A program made the position numbers and the translations under genes. The notes beneath the pieces were generated by a model, which worked only from the letters and a program-made list of their open reading frames with translations, made no database searches and was not told the DNA's origin. From Acinetobacter corruptisaponis (GTDB lineage: Bacteria; Pseudomonadota; Gammaproteobacteria; Pseudomonadales; Moraxellaceae): DNA of 64,000 nt. Positions 1 through 8,005 of this stretch are shown in pieces. The stretch covers positions 2,289,962 to 2,353,961 of the forward strand of contig NZ_CP125669.1 of the NCBI RefSeq assembly GCF_030053775.1. The letters are read 5' to 3'. Positions within the stretch are counted from its first letter, which is position 1. Each line of letters begins with the position of its first letter.

Positions 1-2
1 TT

Positions 3-890
3 TTTCCAATGCGTTATGCCTGTGATTTAAGGGTCGATCTGCAATTTCGTGGTCAATCCTTACTTAAATTACTCGGTAAAAAAATGCAGGAGACCATGCA
101 TCATCCTAATTTTAATCAAATCATTATTTTTAATGACAATTATGCCGCACGGGCTGCCTTGCAGACAGGTAGGACAGGATTACCTGACTATTATGATGAG
201 GGATTGGTGGAAACTTTGACTCTGACAGGATTTAAAACAGCCCAGTATCCAGAGATTATGAAGACACAGGGTCAGCTTGATTTTTCCAGGGTGAAACGAG
301 TCACCGCACAGCCACAGTATATTGAGCAAATGAATGAGTTTGTGCAAAAAATGGCGCAGTTCTATAACTTTATACCTGCCTATGATTTTTATCATTTACT
401 ACGAAAAGATGAGTATTTTCAAGGCCTGAGTTTACATGATTTTCAGTTGTACCTGCTGGATGATGAGATTGTGGGCATGTTTGGTTTATGGCGCCAATCG
501 GCATTCAAGCAAAGCAAGATTTTGCATTATCACTGGTCGATTGGCCTGATCCGACCAATTTATAATCTACTTGCAAAATGGGCTGGACTCATGACTCTGC
601 CTAAAATTGGCGAATCATTTAAATATCATGCCCTGCATTCACTGTTATGTCATCCTGAACACCTGTTCCTGCACGACCATATGTTGCGGGAGGCGTTAAA
701 ACTTTCCAGACAACAAGGCGTTGGCTGCATTTCATTTACCCTGTCGCATCAGGACCCACGTCAGAAACTGAATCAGTTTTATAAGGGTGAACTGCTTACT
801 GGCATGCATGGTTTTTTAAGCTATCAACAAGACCCAAGACCATTGTTTGACCTTGCACGAATTCCCTATTTTGAAGTGGGACGGATTTAA
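3..890 (+). CDS. GNAT-family N-acetyltransferase, 5' end outside window
   Basis: The reading frame is open to the window edge, so this is the C-terminal part of a longer gene. The first visible residues (DLRVDLQFRGQS) look like the acetyl-CoA pyrophosphate-binding motif A (R/QxxGxG/A) of GNAT acetyltransferases. In that family 70-100 residues precede this motif, so the ATG at position 9 is not a credible start. The remaining ~270 residues contain a second half rich in aromatic and histidine residues that I cannot assign to a substrate. It ends 130 bases before dsbC on the same strand, with a parS-like site just after the stop codon. Family assignment is inferred from motif A only. Confidence 0.6.
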   Translation, partial: FPMRYACDLRVDLQFRGQSLLKLLGKKMQETMHHPNFNQIIIFNDNYAARAALQTGRTGLPDYYDEGLVETLTLTGFKTAQYPEIMKTQGQLDFSRVKRVTAQPQYIEQMNEFVQKMAQFYNFIPAYDFYHLLRKDEYFQGLSLHDFQLYLLDDEIVGMFGLWRQSAFKQSKILHYHWSIGLIRPIYNLLAKWAGLMTLPKIGESFKYHALHSLLCHPEHLFLHDHMLREALKLSRQQGVGCISFTLSHQDPRQKLNQFYKGELLTGMHGFLSYQQDPRPLFDLARIPYFEVGRI

Positions 891-900
891 GCAGATGCAA

Positions 901-916
901 CGTTCCACGTGAAACC
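901..916. other. parS: parS-like ParB site (imperfect)
   Basis: CGTTCCACGTGAAACC differs from the canonical parS TGTTTCACGTGAAACA only at the two outermost bases and at the tolerated fifth position. It lies between the acetyltransferase stop codon and dsbC. Two better matches occur in this window (31424-31439 and 43226-43241), which raises the likelihood that this is a weaker member of a parS cluster. Confidence 0.5.
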
Positions 917-1020
917 TTGATGTTCCTGTTTGGTTTTTGGTTGCTGCTCGGTAAATTTGGCTGTTTGTGAAATGGAGCTGGATTACAATAACCAGCGTAA
1001 CAGTGCCTGAGTGAATATCC

Positions 1021-1719
1021 ATGTTAAAAAAAATTGCCATGTTTTCATTATTGAGCTGTGTTTCAGCCATCAGCTTAGCCAATGTGGAGACATTAAAAAG
1101 CAATTTAAGCAGGCATTATCCCAATATTCAGGTCAGCAACATTCAGGCCACGGAAATGCCAGGTCTATACAGCGCCAGTCTGGATAACCAGATTATTTAT
1201 CTGGATGAAAATGCGCAATATATGCTGGTTGGATCAATGGTGCGTTTAAAAGACCAGAAGAACCTGACCAAGGATTTGCTACTTCAGCAGAATTCAATTG
1301 ACTGGAAGCAGCTTCCATTCAAGGACGCGATCAAAACCGTTAAGGGGACAGGAAAACGTCAGCTTGTCGTGTTTTCAGACCCGAATTGTCCTTACTGTAA
1401 AAAACTGGAGGCGGAGCTGGACAAGTTGAATGATGTAACCATTTACACCTTTATCTATCCATTAAAATCCCAATCTATTGCAGTGTCTAAGCAAGTTTGG
1501 TGTGACCCGAATCAGGCCTATGCATGGAAAAACCTGCTGCAAAAAAATGTTCAGCCTAAAGAAAAAACCTGTGCCAACCCGATTGAGCGTAATCTGGTGT
1601 TGGGACGTAAACTGGGTGTTGAGGGAACCCCTACCCTGATTTTTGAGACGGGTTTTAAAATGACGGGGGAACGCAGTGCAGAGGAAATTCAGCTGATCTG
1701 GAAAGAACTGGGATTATAA
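1021..1719 (+). CDS. dsbC: Thiol:disulfide interchange protein DsbC
   Basis: Periplasmic disulfide isomerase that reshuffles wrong disulfides in secreted proteins and is kept reduced by DsbD. The 232 residues match the family length. A signal peptide covers about residues 1-20 (ends SLA). An N-terminal dimerisation domain follows, then a thioredoxin fold with the active site CPYC at 123-126 (E. coli has CGYC). The cis-proline TP pair is at 203-204 and a second cysteine pair at C161/C184 corresponds to the structural disulfide. The start ATG follows a weak GAGTG ribosome site. It appears to be a single-gene unit, closed by a hairpin shared with the convergent GlsB gene. Confidence 0.93.
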   Translation: MLKKIAMFSLLSCVSAISLANVETLKSNLSRHYPNIQVSNIQATEMPGLYSASLDNQIIYLDENAQYMLVGSMVRLKDQKNLTKDLLLQQNSIDWKQLPFKDAIKTVKGTGKRQLVVFSDPNCPYCKKLEAELDKLNDVTIYTFIYPLKSQSIAVSKQVWCDPNQAYAWKNLLQKNVQPKEKTCANPIERNLVLGRKLGVEGTPTLIFETGFKMTGERSAEEIQLIWKELGL

Positions 1720-1727
1720 ATAAACAG

Positions 1728-1757
1728 CTCCCAATCCATTACAGCATGAATTGGGAG
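1728..1757. terminator. Bidirectional hairpin between dsbC and glsB-like gene
   Basis: CTCCCAAT (1728-1735) pairs with ATTGGGAG (1750-1757) across a 14-base loop. It sits between two convergent genes. There is no long T run on either side, so it is a plausible but not strong intrinsic terminator. Confidence 0.5.
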
Positions 1758-1769
1758 TATTCAATGAGT

Positions 1770-2021
1770 TTAGCTTTTTTTGCTGACCAGGTTGTAGATA
1801 AATAAAATAATCACCGCACCAATAACGGAGGCAATAAATCCCGCCACCGAATTTTCGCCGTATAAGCCCAGCAAGCGGCCACCGTAGGTTGCCAACAACG
1901 AACCTGCGATACCCAGTAGGGTGGTCACGATAAAGCCCGCCTTATCATCTCCTGGGTGTAACGCACGGGCAATCAGACCCGCAAAGAAACCCACTACAAT
2001 TGCCACAATTAGAGACCACAT
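1770..2021 (-). CDS. GlsB/YeaQ/YmgE family stress-response membrane protein
   Basis: Small inner-membrane protein (83 aa) of the transglycosylase-associated family, three hydrophobic segments at about residues 3-20, 29-46 and 58-78 with a Gly-rich core (GFFAGLIAR, GIAGSLLA, GFIASVIGAVIILF). Family members are induced by general stress; the molecular function is unknown. I chose the ATG at 2021, which is preceded by AAGGAG at 7-8 bases, over the upstream in-frame ATG at 2045, which has no ribosome site. It is convergent with dsbC. Confidence 0.85.
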   Translation of the reverse strand: MWSLIVAIVVGFFAGLIARALHPGDDKAGFIVTTLLGIAGSLLATYGGRLLGLYGENSVAGFIASVIGAVIILFIYNLVSKKS

Positions 2022-2221
2022 TGTCTTTTCTCCTTGTTTTAACAACGGTATTTATAATTATCCTGCTTGATTAGAGCAGCTTTTGTCTGTAGTGGATTCC
2101 CCACTTATGTCGTATTTTTGTGCAGTCTTTAGCAGGGTTTGATTAATACGGCGATATAAAAAAAGGAGCTTTTCAACCCCTGAGTAGAGCACGGCCTTTG
2201 GCCGCGCACAGGAATATGGAT

Positions 2222-2752
2222 TTAAAGACCAATCTCACCAATAAATGGCAAGTGACGATATTTCTGGTCAAAGTCGAGACCATAACCCACAATAAAACGG
2301 TCCTCAACCTCAAAGCCTAAAAACTTCACTTCCAGGTCAATCTCACGGCGTGATGGCTTGCTCACCAGCGTACACAGTTCAATTGAGTTTGGATTACGGG
2401 TTTGTAGAATTTCCATCACTTTACTTAGTGTATGTCCAGAATCAATAATATCTTCCACGACCAACACATCTTTACCCCGAATTTCTCCATCAAGGTCTTT
2501 TAAAATTTTAACATCCCGTGATGAAACTGTTGTTCCATTGACATAGCTGGACACGGTCATAAAGTCCAGTTCGTGCGGCTTTTCAATGGCACGGCACAAA
2601 TCTGCCATAAAAATGACTGAACCACGCAGTAAACCAATCAATACCAGTTCCTTGTCACTTTGAGCATAGTGTGCATTGATTTTCTCACCGAGTTGTTTCA
2701 CTTTGGCTTGAATCTCTTCACTGGAAATCATAATGCGCATTGCAATGGTCAT
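2222..2752 (-). CDS. hpt: Hypoxanthine phosphoribosyltransferase
   Basis: Purine salvage enzyme that transfers phosphoribose from PRPP to hypoxanthine (and often guanine) giving IMP/GMP, in the cytosol. The PRPP-binding signature VLVVEDIIDSGHTL is at residues 96-109 with the acidic pair E100-D101. The flexible-loop residues SSY (68-70) and the base-site segment DRFIVGYGLD near the C-terminus are present. The ATG at 2752 has an AGGAA ribosome site 7 bases upstream; the further upstream ATG at 2809 lacks one and adds a non-family extension. Length 176 aa is typical. The neighbouring guaD also handles purine bases, so this corner serves purine salvage. Confidence 0.94.
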   Translation of the reverse strand: MTIAMRIMISSEEIQAKVKQLGEKINAHYAQSDKELVLIGLLRGSVIFMADLCRAIEKPHELDFMTVSSYVNGTTVSSRDVKILKDLDGEIRGKDVLVVEDIIDSGHTLSKVMEILQTRNPNSIELCTLVSKPSRREIDLEVKFLGFEVEDRFIVGYGLDFDQKYRHLPFIGEIGL

Positions 2753-2848
2753 TGGCAGATTCCTAAAACGTAAAAAATGGGAAATAAAAAAGGTGTTGAC
2801 CTGCAACACCTCGAAATCTTGAGCGAATATGCGAATTTTAAAACAAAA

Positions 2849-3004
2849 TCACCGTTCATGCACCTTTGATGGTGCAGAAAATGTATCATTTTTCGGCTGA
2901 TGACTGTCACGTCTCAGCAGTGCAGCACAGCAGGTTGCCAATAAAATCCACCCAAACTTGCGTTTATTCAAAACCTTAGTTTTGGCTGTAGGCTTTTTGT
3001 CCAT
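2849..3004 (-). CDS. Possible small single-pass membrane peptide overlapping guaD 3' end
   Basis: A 51-codon frame starting inside the last 29 bases of guaD. The predicted peptide has a very basic N-terminus (MDKKPTAKTKVLNKRKFG), one short hydrophobic stretch (WILLATCCAALL), and a hydrophilic tail. The composition resembles a small inner-membrane peptide, but no clear ribosome site is visible and I recognise no family. It could be translationally coupled to guaD or be a chance frame. Confidence 0.25.
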   Translation of the reverse strand: MDKKPTAKTKVLNKRKFGWILLATCCAALLRRDSHQPKNDTFSAPSKVHER

Positions 3005-4292
3005 AGATATAGGTTGCCTCAATATTTCGGTCATCACCCATGGTAAACAAGGCGAATAGGCTATCCTCGATTGACTTTGAGCGTGACTGGCGCAGTTGCT
3101 GCAATGCGGTCGGCTTGAGATTCAACACCACAAAATCAGCTTCCTTGCCCACATTAAAGTTACCGAGTTTGTCATCCAAGTCGAGGGCTTTCGCACCGCC
3201 CAGTGTCGCATGGTACAGCGATTCAAACGCAGACAATTTATCACCCTGCAACTGTTGCACCTTGTAGGCCTCATTGACGGTCTGCAACAAACTAAACGAG
3301 GTCCCCGCCCCAATGTCGGTACCGAGACCGACCTTAACCTGCTGCTGCCATGTTTTTTTCAATGGAAACAAGCCACTGCCCAAAAACAGGTTTGAGGTTG
3401 GACAAAAGGCAATTGCAGAGTCGGTATCGTGCATACATTGCCATTCTTGATCTTCCAGATGCACGCAATGTGCAAACACCGAACGGTTTCCTGTTAAACC
3501 ATAATGATGATAAACATCGAGATAGCCCTTTTGCTCAGGAAATAAATCCTTGACCCATGCAATCTCATCCTTATTTTCACTTAAATGTGTATGAATGTAG
3601 ACATCAGGGAATTCGGCTTTTAACTGTCCTGCCCGCTCTAACTGTTCAGGTGTTGAGGTCGGCGCAAAACGTGGGGTAATCGCATATAAGGCACGACCCT
3701 GACCATGCCATTTTTCAATCAATGCTTTGGAATCGTCATAGGCGCTCTCGGCAGTATCACACAGCGCTTCTGGTGCATGACGGTCCATCATCACCTTGCC
3801 TGCAATTAAACGCATCTGCTGCTGTGCTGCGGCTTCGAATAAAGCATCCACCGATTCAGGATGCACGGTACAGAATACCAGTGCGGTGGTGGTGCCATTT
3901 TTAAGCAGTTCCTGTACAAAGAACTTTGCAATCCCTTGCGCATAGGCTTTGTCCTTGAACTGGATTTCAGTTGGAAAAGTATAGGTGTTCAACCAGCTTA
4001 ACAACTGTTCACCGTAGGCCCCGACCATTTCAGTTTGCGGAAAATGGATATGGGTGTCAATCATGCCTGGAATGATCAATTGCTCTGGATAATGCTGAAT
4101 TTCAACGTTTGCAGGTAAATACGCTTGGGCATCATCCCAACTGCCAAACCAGCGAATTTTACCCTGTTCAGCGATCAGCACGCCGTCTTCGATATAACGA
4201 ACCTGATCAATAATATCTTTTGCCTGGGAAACGGTTTTTTGGATATCCAAGAAGCGACCACGAACGACCGTGATGGGAGTAGTCAAAGTCAT
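2976..4292 (-). CDS. guaD: Guanine deaminase
   Basis: Amidohydrolase-superfamily Zn enzyme converting guanine to xanthine in purine catabolism/salvage. The metal motif PGMIDTHIHFPQ (HIH at 81-83) is the guanine deaminase signature. Further metal/catalytic residues are seen in HTHLSE, FAHCVH and GLGTDIGAG (Asp). The 438 aa length fits GuaD. It is transcribed toward hpt, about 220 bases away, and the 3' end overlaps a possible tiny frame. The start ATG has a weak TAGG ribosome site. The permease of the NCS2 class at 49336-50631 could feed it but is not linked. Confidence 0.92.
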   Translation of the reverse strand: MTLTTPITVVRGRFLDIQKTVSQAKDIIDQVRYIEDGVLIAEQGKIRWFGSWDDAQAYLPANVEIQHYPEQLIIPGMIDTHIHFPQTEMVGAYGEQLLSWLNTYTFPTEIQFKDKAYAQGIAKFFVQELLKNGTTTALVFCTVHPESVDALFEAAAQQQMRLIAGKVMMDRHAPEALCDTAESAYDDSKALIEKWHGQGRALYAITPRFAPTSTPEQLERAGQLKAEFPDVYIHTHLSENKDEIAWVKDLFPEQKGYLDVYHHYGLTGNRSVFAHCVHLEDQEWQCMHDTDSAIAFCPTSNLFLGSGLFPLKKTWQQQVKVGLGTDIGAGTSFSLLQTVNEAYKVQQLQGDKLSAFESLYHATLGGAKALDLDDKLGNFNVGKEADFVVLNLKPTALQQLRQSRSKSIEDSLFALFTMGDDRNIEATYIYGQKAYSQN

Positions 4293-4473
4293 AACAACCT
4301 ACAATGTTTTTCGTTGATTGTACCCGATTTTATTCAGCTTACTGGATTATTCGCCTAATTTGGGCCATTAAAACGTATATAAATGTGAGTAATGGATTGA
4401 ATCAATTCACTTTACTTTTGGGTGGAAATGGGTAAATTGTCAGCAATAATTATACCCTTTGAGAAAAATACAT

Positions 4474-4947
4474 ATGTATTACTGGAATACCAAGGCTTTG
4501 GCGCATGAGCTGGCTGAAGATACCTTGAGCAGGCAACACTATAAAAACTATTATCTTGCGGCGGCGTTGGTTGTCAGTGTGGTGTACTACTACGGTATGT
4601 ATTCCCCTTATTATGATATGCGCGTGATTGGGGTTGAGGCTGCATTGACACTGGTGATTATGGTGATCGGCATTCAGCGTACCTATCAGGCCAATGGTGG
4701 CGATGAGGGGATGAACTTCCTGAATCGGATTACTGCCCTATCGTTTCCCATCTTAATGCAGAACACGGTGTTTGGGGTTGTCTTTGGACTGGTGTTACTG
4801 GGAATTTACCAATATTTTGGTCTGGCACAGACCGCATTTGAGATGTGGTATGAATGGTGTGTCTCTGCCTTTACGATTTTCCTGCAAATCCTGTTTTTTA
4901 CCCGTTTAGTATCCTATATGAAACGGGTGGCGGCGCATACGATCTAA
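4474..4947 (+). CDS. Uncharacterised four-helix inner-membrane protein
   Basis: A 157-residue protein with four hydrophobic segments (about residues 28-42, 52-67, 90-115 and 129-148). I do not recognise a family. A polar, His/Tyr-rich N-terminal stretch precedes the first helix and a basic tail (SYMKRVAAHT) ends the protein, suggesting a cytoplasmic C-terminus. I prefer the ATG at 4474 (GAGAA upstream) over a TTG five codons earlier. It is a lone gene followed by a perfect 13-bp inverted repeat. Confidence 0.65.
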   Translation: MYYWNTKALAHELAEDTLSRQHYKNYYLAAALVVSVVYYYGMYSPYYDMRVIGVEAALTLVIMVIGIQRTYQANGGDEGMNFLNRITALSFPILMQNTVFGVVFGLVLLGIYQYFGLAQTAFEMWYEWCVSAFTIFLQILFFTRLVSYMKRVAAHTI

Positions 4948-4961
4948 GATGAGATCATCTA

Positions 4962-4996
4962 CCTTATATATTGGTATTGCAAACCAATATATAAGG
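4962..4996. repeat. Perfect 13-bp inverted repeat between convergent genes
   Basis: CCTTATATATTGG (4962-4974) is exactly repeated in inverse at 4984-4996, separated by 9 bases. It lies between the convergent membrane protein gene and the ygiC-like gene. It is AT-rich with no adjacent T run, so it may be a rho-independent terminator of weak type, or a protein-binding palindrome. Confidence 0.6.
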
Positions 4997-5017
4997 CGAG
5001 GATTTAAACTTCGTTTA

Positions 5018-6178
5018 TTACTCCACAAAATAATGCGCGGCAAAATGGGCATCATTGCCAATAATGTCGTAGCAGTCCTCACGAATCGACATGCCTGCAC
5101 ACTGATGTCCAACCATCCATAAACCGAGGGTGGGCAACTGCCCTGCAAACAATGGCGTATCCACCCATTCCTGTACCACATAGCCGTATTTGTCATAGTC
5201 ATCAAAATAGAAACTGCCAGATGCAGCGCCGTGGTCCTGACCATCCTGCAACACGCGAATATTGGCTCCCTCCCTCGCCAAAATCGGCTTTTTCACCCAT
5301 TTGCCAGCAAGGTGTTGTTGAGGGTCAAAGGCATGGGTTTCAAGCAAAAGCGGATGGTGTGGATAGCGTTTCCACAGCTCAACTAAGATGGCCTTGTTGG
5401 AAAGCAGCATTTTCCAGCAGGGTTCAATCCAGTTGCTTTGTGCTGTCAGGTATTTTGAAAATGACTCTTCCCAGATCCATTCCCATGGGTAAAGCTTAAA
5501 CAGGTTGTGAATGGGACGATTGTTTAGATCAACAAAACCCTGCCCATCCCAGCCGATATTTTCCATCGACAGTTCAGAGACCTGTAGTTGGGCCTGATAA
5601 GCGGTATCCATCAGGTATTCCAGATTGCCCCAATCTTCCCGCCCTGCTTCCTGACAGGCAGCGAAATGCACATGGCTACCTCTTGGCAGAATGGTTCGCC
5701 AACGCTTGATCAATTCCTCATGGATGCTGTTGAACTGATCACGGTTGGGAATACCTGAAACCTGTTCAATCCACAGCCATTGCGCCACAGAGGCTTCCAG
5801 CAGGCCTGTCGGGGTATCCGCATTGTATTCCAACATTTTGATGTTGCGTCCATCATAGGCAAAGTCAAAACGCCCATACAGCATCGGTGCATTGCGTTGC
5901 CATGACTGTTCAATGTGAGCAATCGCGTCCTGTGGAATCTGGAAATAATCAGGATAGTTACCGCGCTGAATCAAGTCGCCAGCAACAGATAAACACATTT
6001 GATGCAGTTCATTGGACGCATCTTCAAGCTGTTCAATCTGCCTGAGGGTAAATTCGTAGGCAATGCCCTCTGACCAATAAATTGAGCCATCCAGTGAGGG
6101 TAAGTTAAAGTAGTCAAAACCAATCTTTTGGTGCTCAAGCTGCCAGTCGGTACGCGGTGCTAGGATTTTTCTTTTCAT
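5018..6178 (-). CDS. Glutathionylspermidine synthase family protein (YgiC-like)
   Basis: ATP-grasp ligase of the C-terminal synthetase part of glutathionylspermidine synthase, 386 aa, without the amidase domain. Characteristic segments are RFDFAYDGR and MLEYNADTPTGLLEA (about residues 103-130), WEWIWEESF, KKPILAREGANI and the C-terminal CAGMSIRED. E. coli YgiC and YjfC are the nearest well-known relatives. Their substrate is unproven, and peptide-spermidine ligation was not found for them. It follows a YgiB-like lipoprotein gene by 21 bases, reproducing the ygiB-ygiC arrangement, so the two are probably an envelope-associated operon. Confidence 0.85.
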   Translation of the reverse strand: MKRKILAPRTDWQLEHQKIGFDYFNLPSLDGSIYWSEGIAYEFTLRQIEQLEDASNELHQMCLSVAGDLIQRGNYPDYFQIPQDAIAHIEQSWQRNAPMLYGRFDFAYDGRNIKMLEYNADTPTGLLEASVAQWLWIEQVSGIPNRDQFNSIHEELIKRWRTILPRGSHVHFAACQEAGREDWGNLEYLMDTAYQAQLQVSELSMENIGWDGQGFVDLNNRPIHNLFKLYPWEWIWEESFSKYLTAQSNWIEPCWKMLLSNKAILVELWKRYPHHPLLLETHAFDPQQHLAGKWVKKPILAREGANIRVLQDGQDHGAASGSFYFDDYDKYGYVVQEWVDTPLFAGQLPTLGLWMVGHQCAGMSIREDCYDIIGNDAHFAAHYFVE

Positions 6179-6199
6179 ACAAAATTTCAGTTTTCCTGA

Positions 6200-6589
6200 T
6201 CAGCCACCAAATGAAGAACCGCCACGGCCAAAACCACCACGAACAGGTGAGGAGGCAGAGTAACTTTTTGCCGTGGTTGAGATCATGGGCTGCCCGACAC
6301 TGAGGTTGCTGCGCGGGCGTAGGGTATTGCCGCGAAAGGACACTTCCCGATTGCCCTGATAATACTGTGGCCCGAGGTAACGTCCAGAACCAAAACCGCC
6401 GTAGTAGCGCACACCAGCACTTGAGCCACCGCTACCCGAACTATTTTCCTCTTCACAGGTTTCAGTGTTCCAGTCGCTTGCACAGTCATATTGGTTGTTG
6501 TAGACATCCTGCACCAATGGGCCATCATTGTGGCTACACGCAGTGAGTAACAATGGCACCACCACAAGATTAATTTTTTGAGAACGCAT
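6200..6589 (-). CDS. YgiB/DUF1190-like lipoprotein
   Basis: A 129-residue secreted lipoprotein with lipobox LLTAC (Cys18). The mature part starts with a Cys-containing acidic segment (VYNNQYDCASDWNTETCEEE) resembling the DUF1190 N-terminus of YgiB. It ends in a Gly/Arg/Ser-rich tail (RGGFGRGGSSFGG), also typical of YgiB. It lies immediately upstream of the ygiC-like ligase gene on the same strand, which supports the assignment. Function is unknown. Confidence 0.75.
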   Translation of the reverse strand: MRSQKINLVVVPLLLTACSHNDGPLVQDVYNNQYDCASDWNTETCEEENSSGSGGSSAGVRYYGGFGSGRYLGPQYYQGNREVSFRGNTLRPRSNLSVGQPMISTTAKSYSASSPVRGGFGRGGSSFGG

Positions 6590-6780
6590 GAGACCCCACT
6601 CATTTTAATTGGCATGATCGACATTGATGTGAACAGCCCTTGTTTTATTATGTTTCTGATTAGGAAAGATAAAAGCTTTAAGCCGCCATATGATATTGAT
6701 CTGTTTTTTTAATGTACAGTCTATTTTTATGATTTAACTGTTCAGGCACCTGAATTTATCAAATGCCTGAATTCAAATGA

Positions 6781-7737
6781 TTAAGATTGCAACTGCTTTT
6801 TATTATGACGTAATGATAGATAAGCGGTGATACTGAGTACCAGTACGATAAAGCCCAATGAAATCCAGATTGGCATGTGGAATACATCCAGCAATAACAT
6901 TTTTGCACCAATAAACAATAAGATGATGCCCAGTCCATACGGTAGGTAATGCAGTTTGGTTGCGGCACCAGCCAGCAGGAAGAACATGGCACGTAGGCCT
7001 AGAATCGCCATCAGGTTTGCGGTCAGGACAATGAACGGGTCACTGGTGACGGCAAAGATTGCAGGGATGGAATCCACCGCAAAAATCACATCGGATGCCT
7101 CAACCAGGATTAAGACTAGAAACAATGGCGTTGCCCATAGTAGGCCATTCTGACGCACGAAGAACTTGTTGCCCTCAAGCTGTGGGGTAATCCGCATGTG
7201 CCCGCGCAGCCATTTAAGTAATTTAATATCTTCGATATTGGTTTCTTCATCCTGCCCTTTCAGGAACTTGAAGCCTGTATAGACAAGGAACGCACCGAAA
7301 ATATAGAGCACCCAAGAAAATTCCTGAACAAACCAGGCCCCAATAAAGATAAAGATGGTTCTTAGGACAATTGCGCCGAGTACGCCGTACAGCAGGATTT
7401 TACGCTGCAACGCAGGTGGAATGGCAAATGCGGCGAAAATCATCAGCCAGACAAAGACGTTGTCAATCGCCAGCGATTTTTCCAGTAAATAACCCGCAAA
7501 GTACTCCATGGTTTTTTGATTGGCGATGGTTGTCCCGATGGTTTGCTGTAGATAGAGCCACAAACCTCCACCAAACAGCACCGCCACAGTGACCCAGGCC
7601 ACACTCCAGTAGGCAGCCTGCCTGATTGGAACATCCTGCTCCTGTTTTTGTTTAAAGCCTAAAAAGTCGACCAGTAGCATGACCGCCACAATGCCGAAAA
7701 ACACCACATACAGCCATAGATTGCCGATAGTTTCCAT
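6781..7737 (-). CDS. TerC/Alx-family membrane metal transporter
   Basis: Inner-membrane protein of 318 aa with about nine hydrophobic segments and the two TerC hallmark repeats, ending in SLAIDNVFVW (about residue 88) and EASDVIFAVDSIPAIF (about residue 213) with acidic residues inside helices. Members such as E. coli Alx and Bacillus MeeF/MeeY export Mn2+ or metallate secreted enzymes. The start ATG at 7737 follows AGGGAG; a GTG one codon upstream is too close to that site. The leader carries a riboswitch-like element with a terminator, so expression is probably Mn2+ controlled. Confidence 0.9.
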   Translation of the reverse strand: METIGNLWLYVVFFGIVAVMLLVDFLGFKQKQEQDVPIRQAAYWSVAWVTVAVLFGGGLWLYLQQTIGTTIANQKTMEYFAGYLLEKSLAIDNVFVWLMIFAAFAIPPALQRKILLYGVLGAIVLRTIFIFIGAWFVQEFSWVLYIFGAFLVYTGFKFLKGQDEETNIEDIKLLKWLRGHMRITPQLEGNKFFVRQNGLLWATPLFLVLILVEASDVIFAVDSIPAIFAVTSDPFIVLTANLMAILGLRAMFFLLAGAATKLHYLPYGLGIILLFIGAKMLLLDVFHMPIWISLGFIVLVLSITAYLSLRHNKKQLQS

Positions 7738-7765
7738 CACAACTCCCTATCTGGCAAATGGACAT

Positions 7766-7960
7766 AAAAAAACCTTGACCAGTTGCCAGATGAATTAAAT
7801 AAAACATCTGTTTCAACATGATCAAGGTCTTGCCTACATCACCATAAAGGATGATGCTCAGAGTCCGACTTTTTGCAAAGTGTAATGACGGAGCTCTGAC
7901 ACCTGAGTACCACGATTTCAGCACTGAGGTTTGGAGGAGGCTACTCCCCTTGTCAAATTC
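7766..7960 (-). promoter_or_regulatory. Probable yybP-ykoY (Mn2+) riboswitch with intrinsic terminator ahead of terC
   Basis: On the minus strand the leader contains AGGGGAGTAGCC (7939-7950), the hallmark loop sequence of the yybP-ykoY manganese riboswitch, and GTACTC further on, which resembles the second conserved loop. P1 can form from CAAGG (minus strand of 7948-7952) and CCTTG (minus strand of 7823-7827). The same CCTTG begins the 5' arm of a long hairpin (7827 down to about 7773). That hairpin pairs CCTTGATCA with TGGTCAAGG, GTTG with CAAC and CAGATG with CATCTG, and ends in seven T residues (7766-7772). P1 and terminator are thus mutually exclusive, so ligand-bound P1 would allow read-through: an ON switch. 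Aptamer assignment rests on the motif and on terC context. Confidence 0.75.
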
Positions 7961-8005
7961 TGTATGGATAATGACATCCAAAGATGTGTATAGAATTACA
8001 TACTT

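Noticed and set aside
7652..7981. Open frame (109 codons, minus strand) across the terC leader
   Set aside because: It covers the riboswitch hallmark, the terminator and the terC start in a different frame, with no family resemblance.
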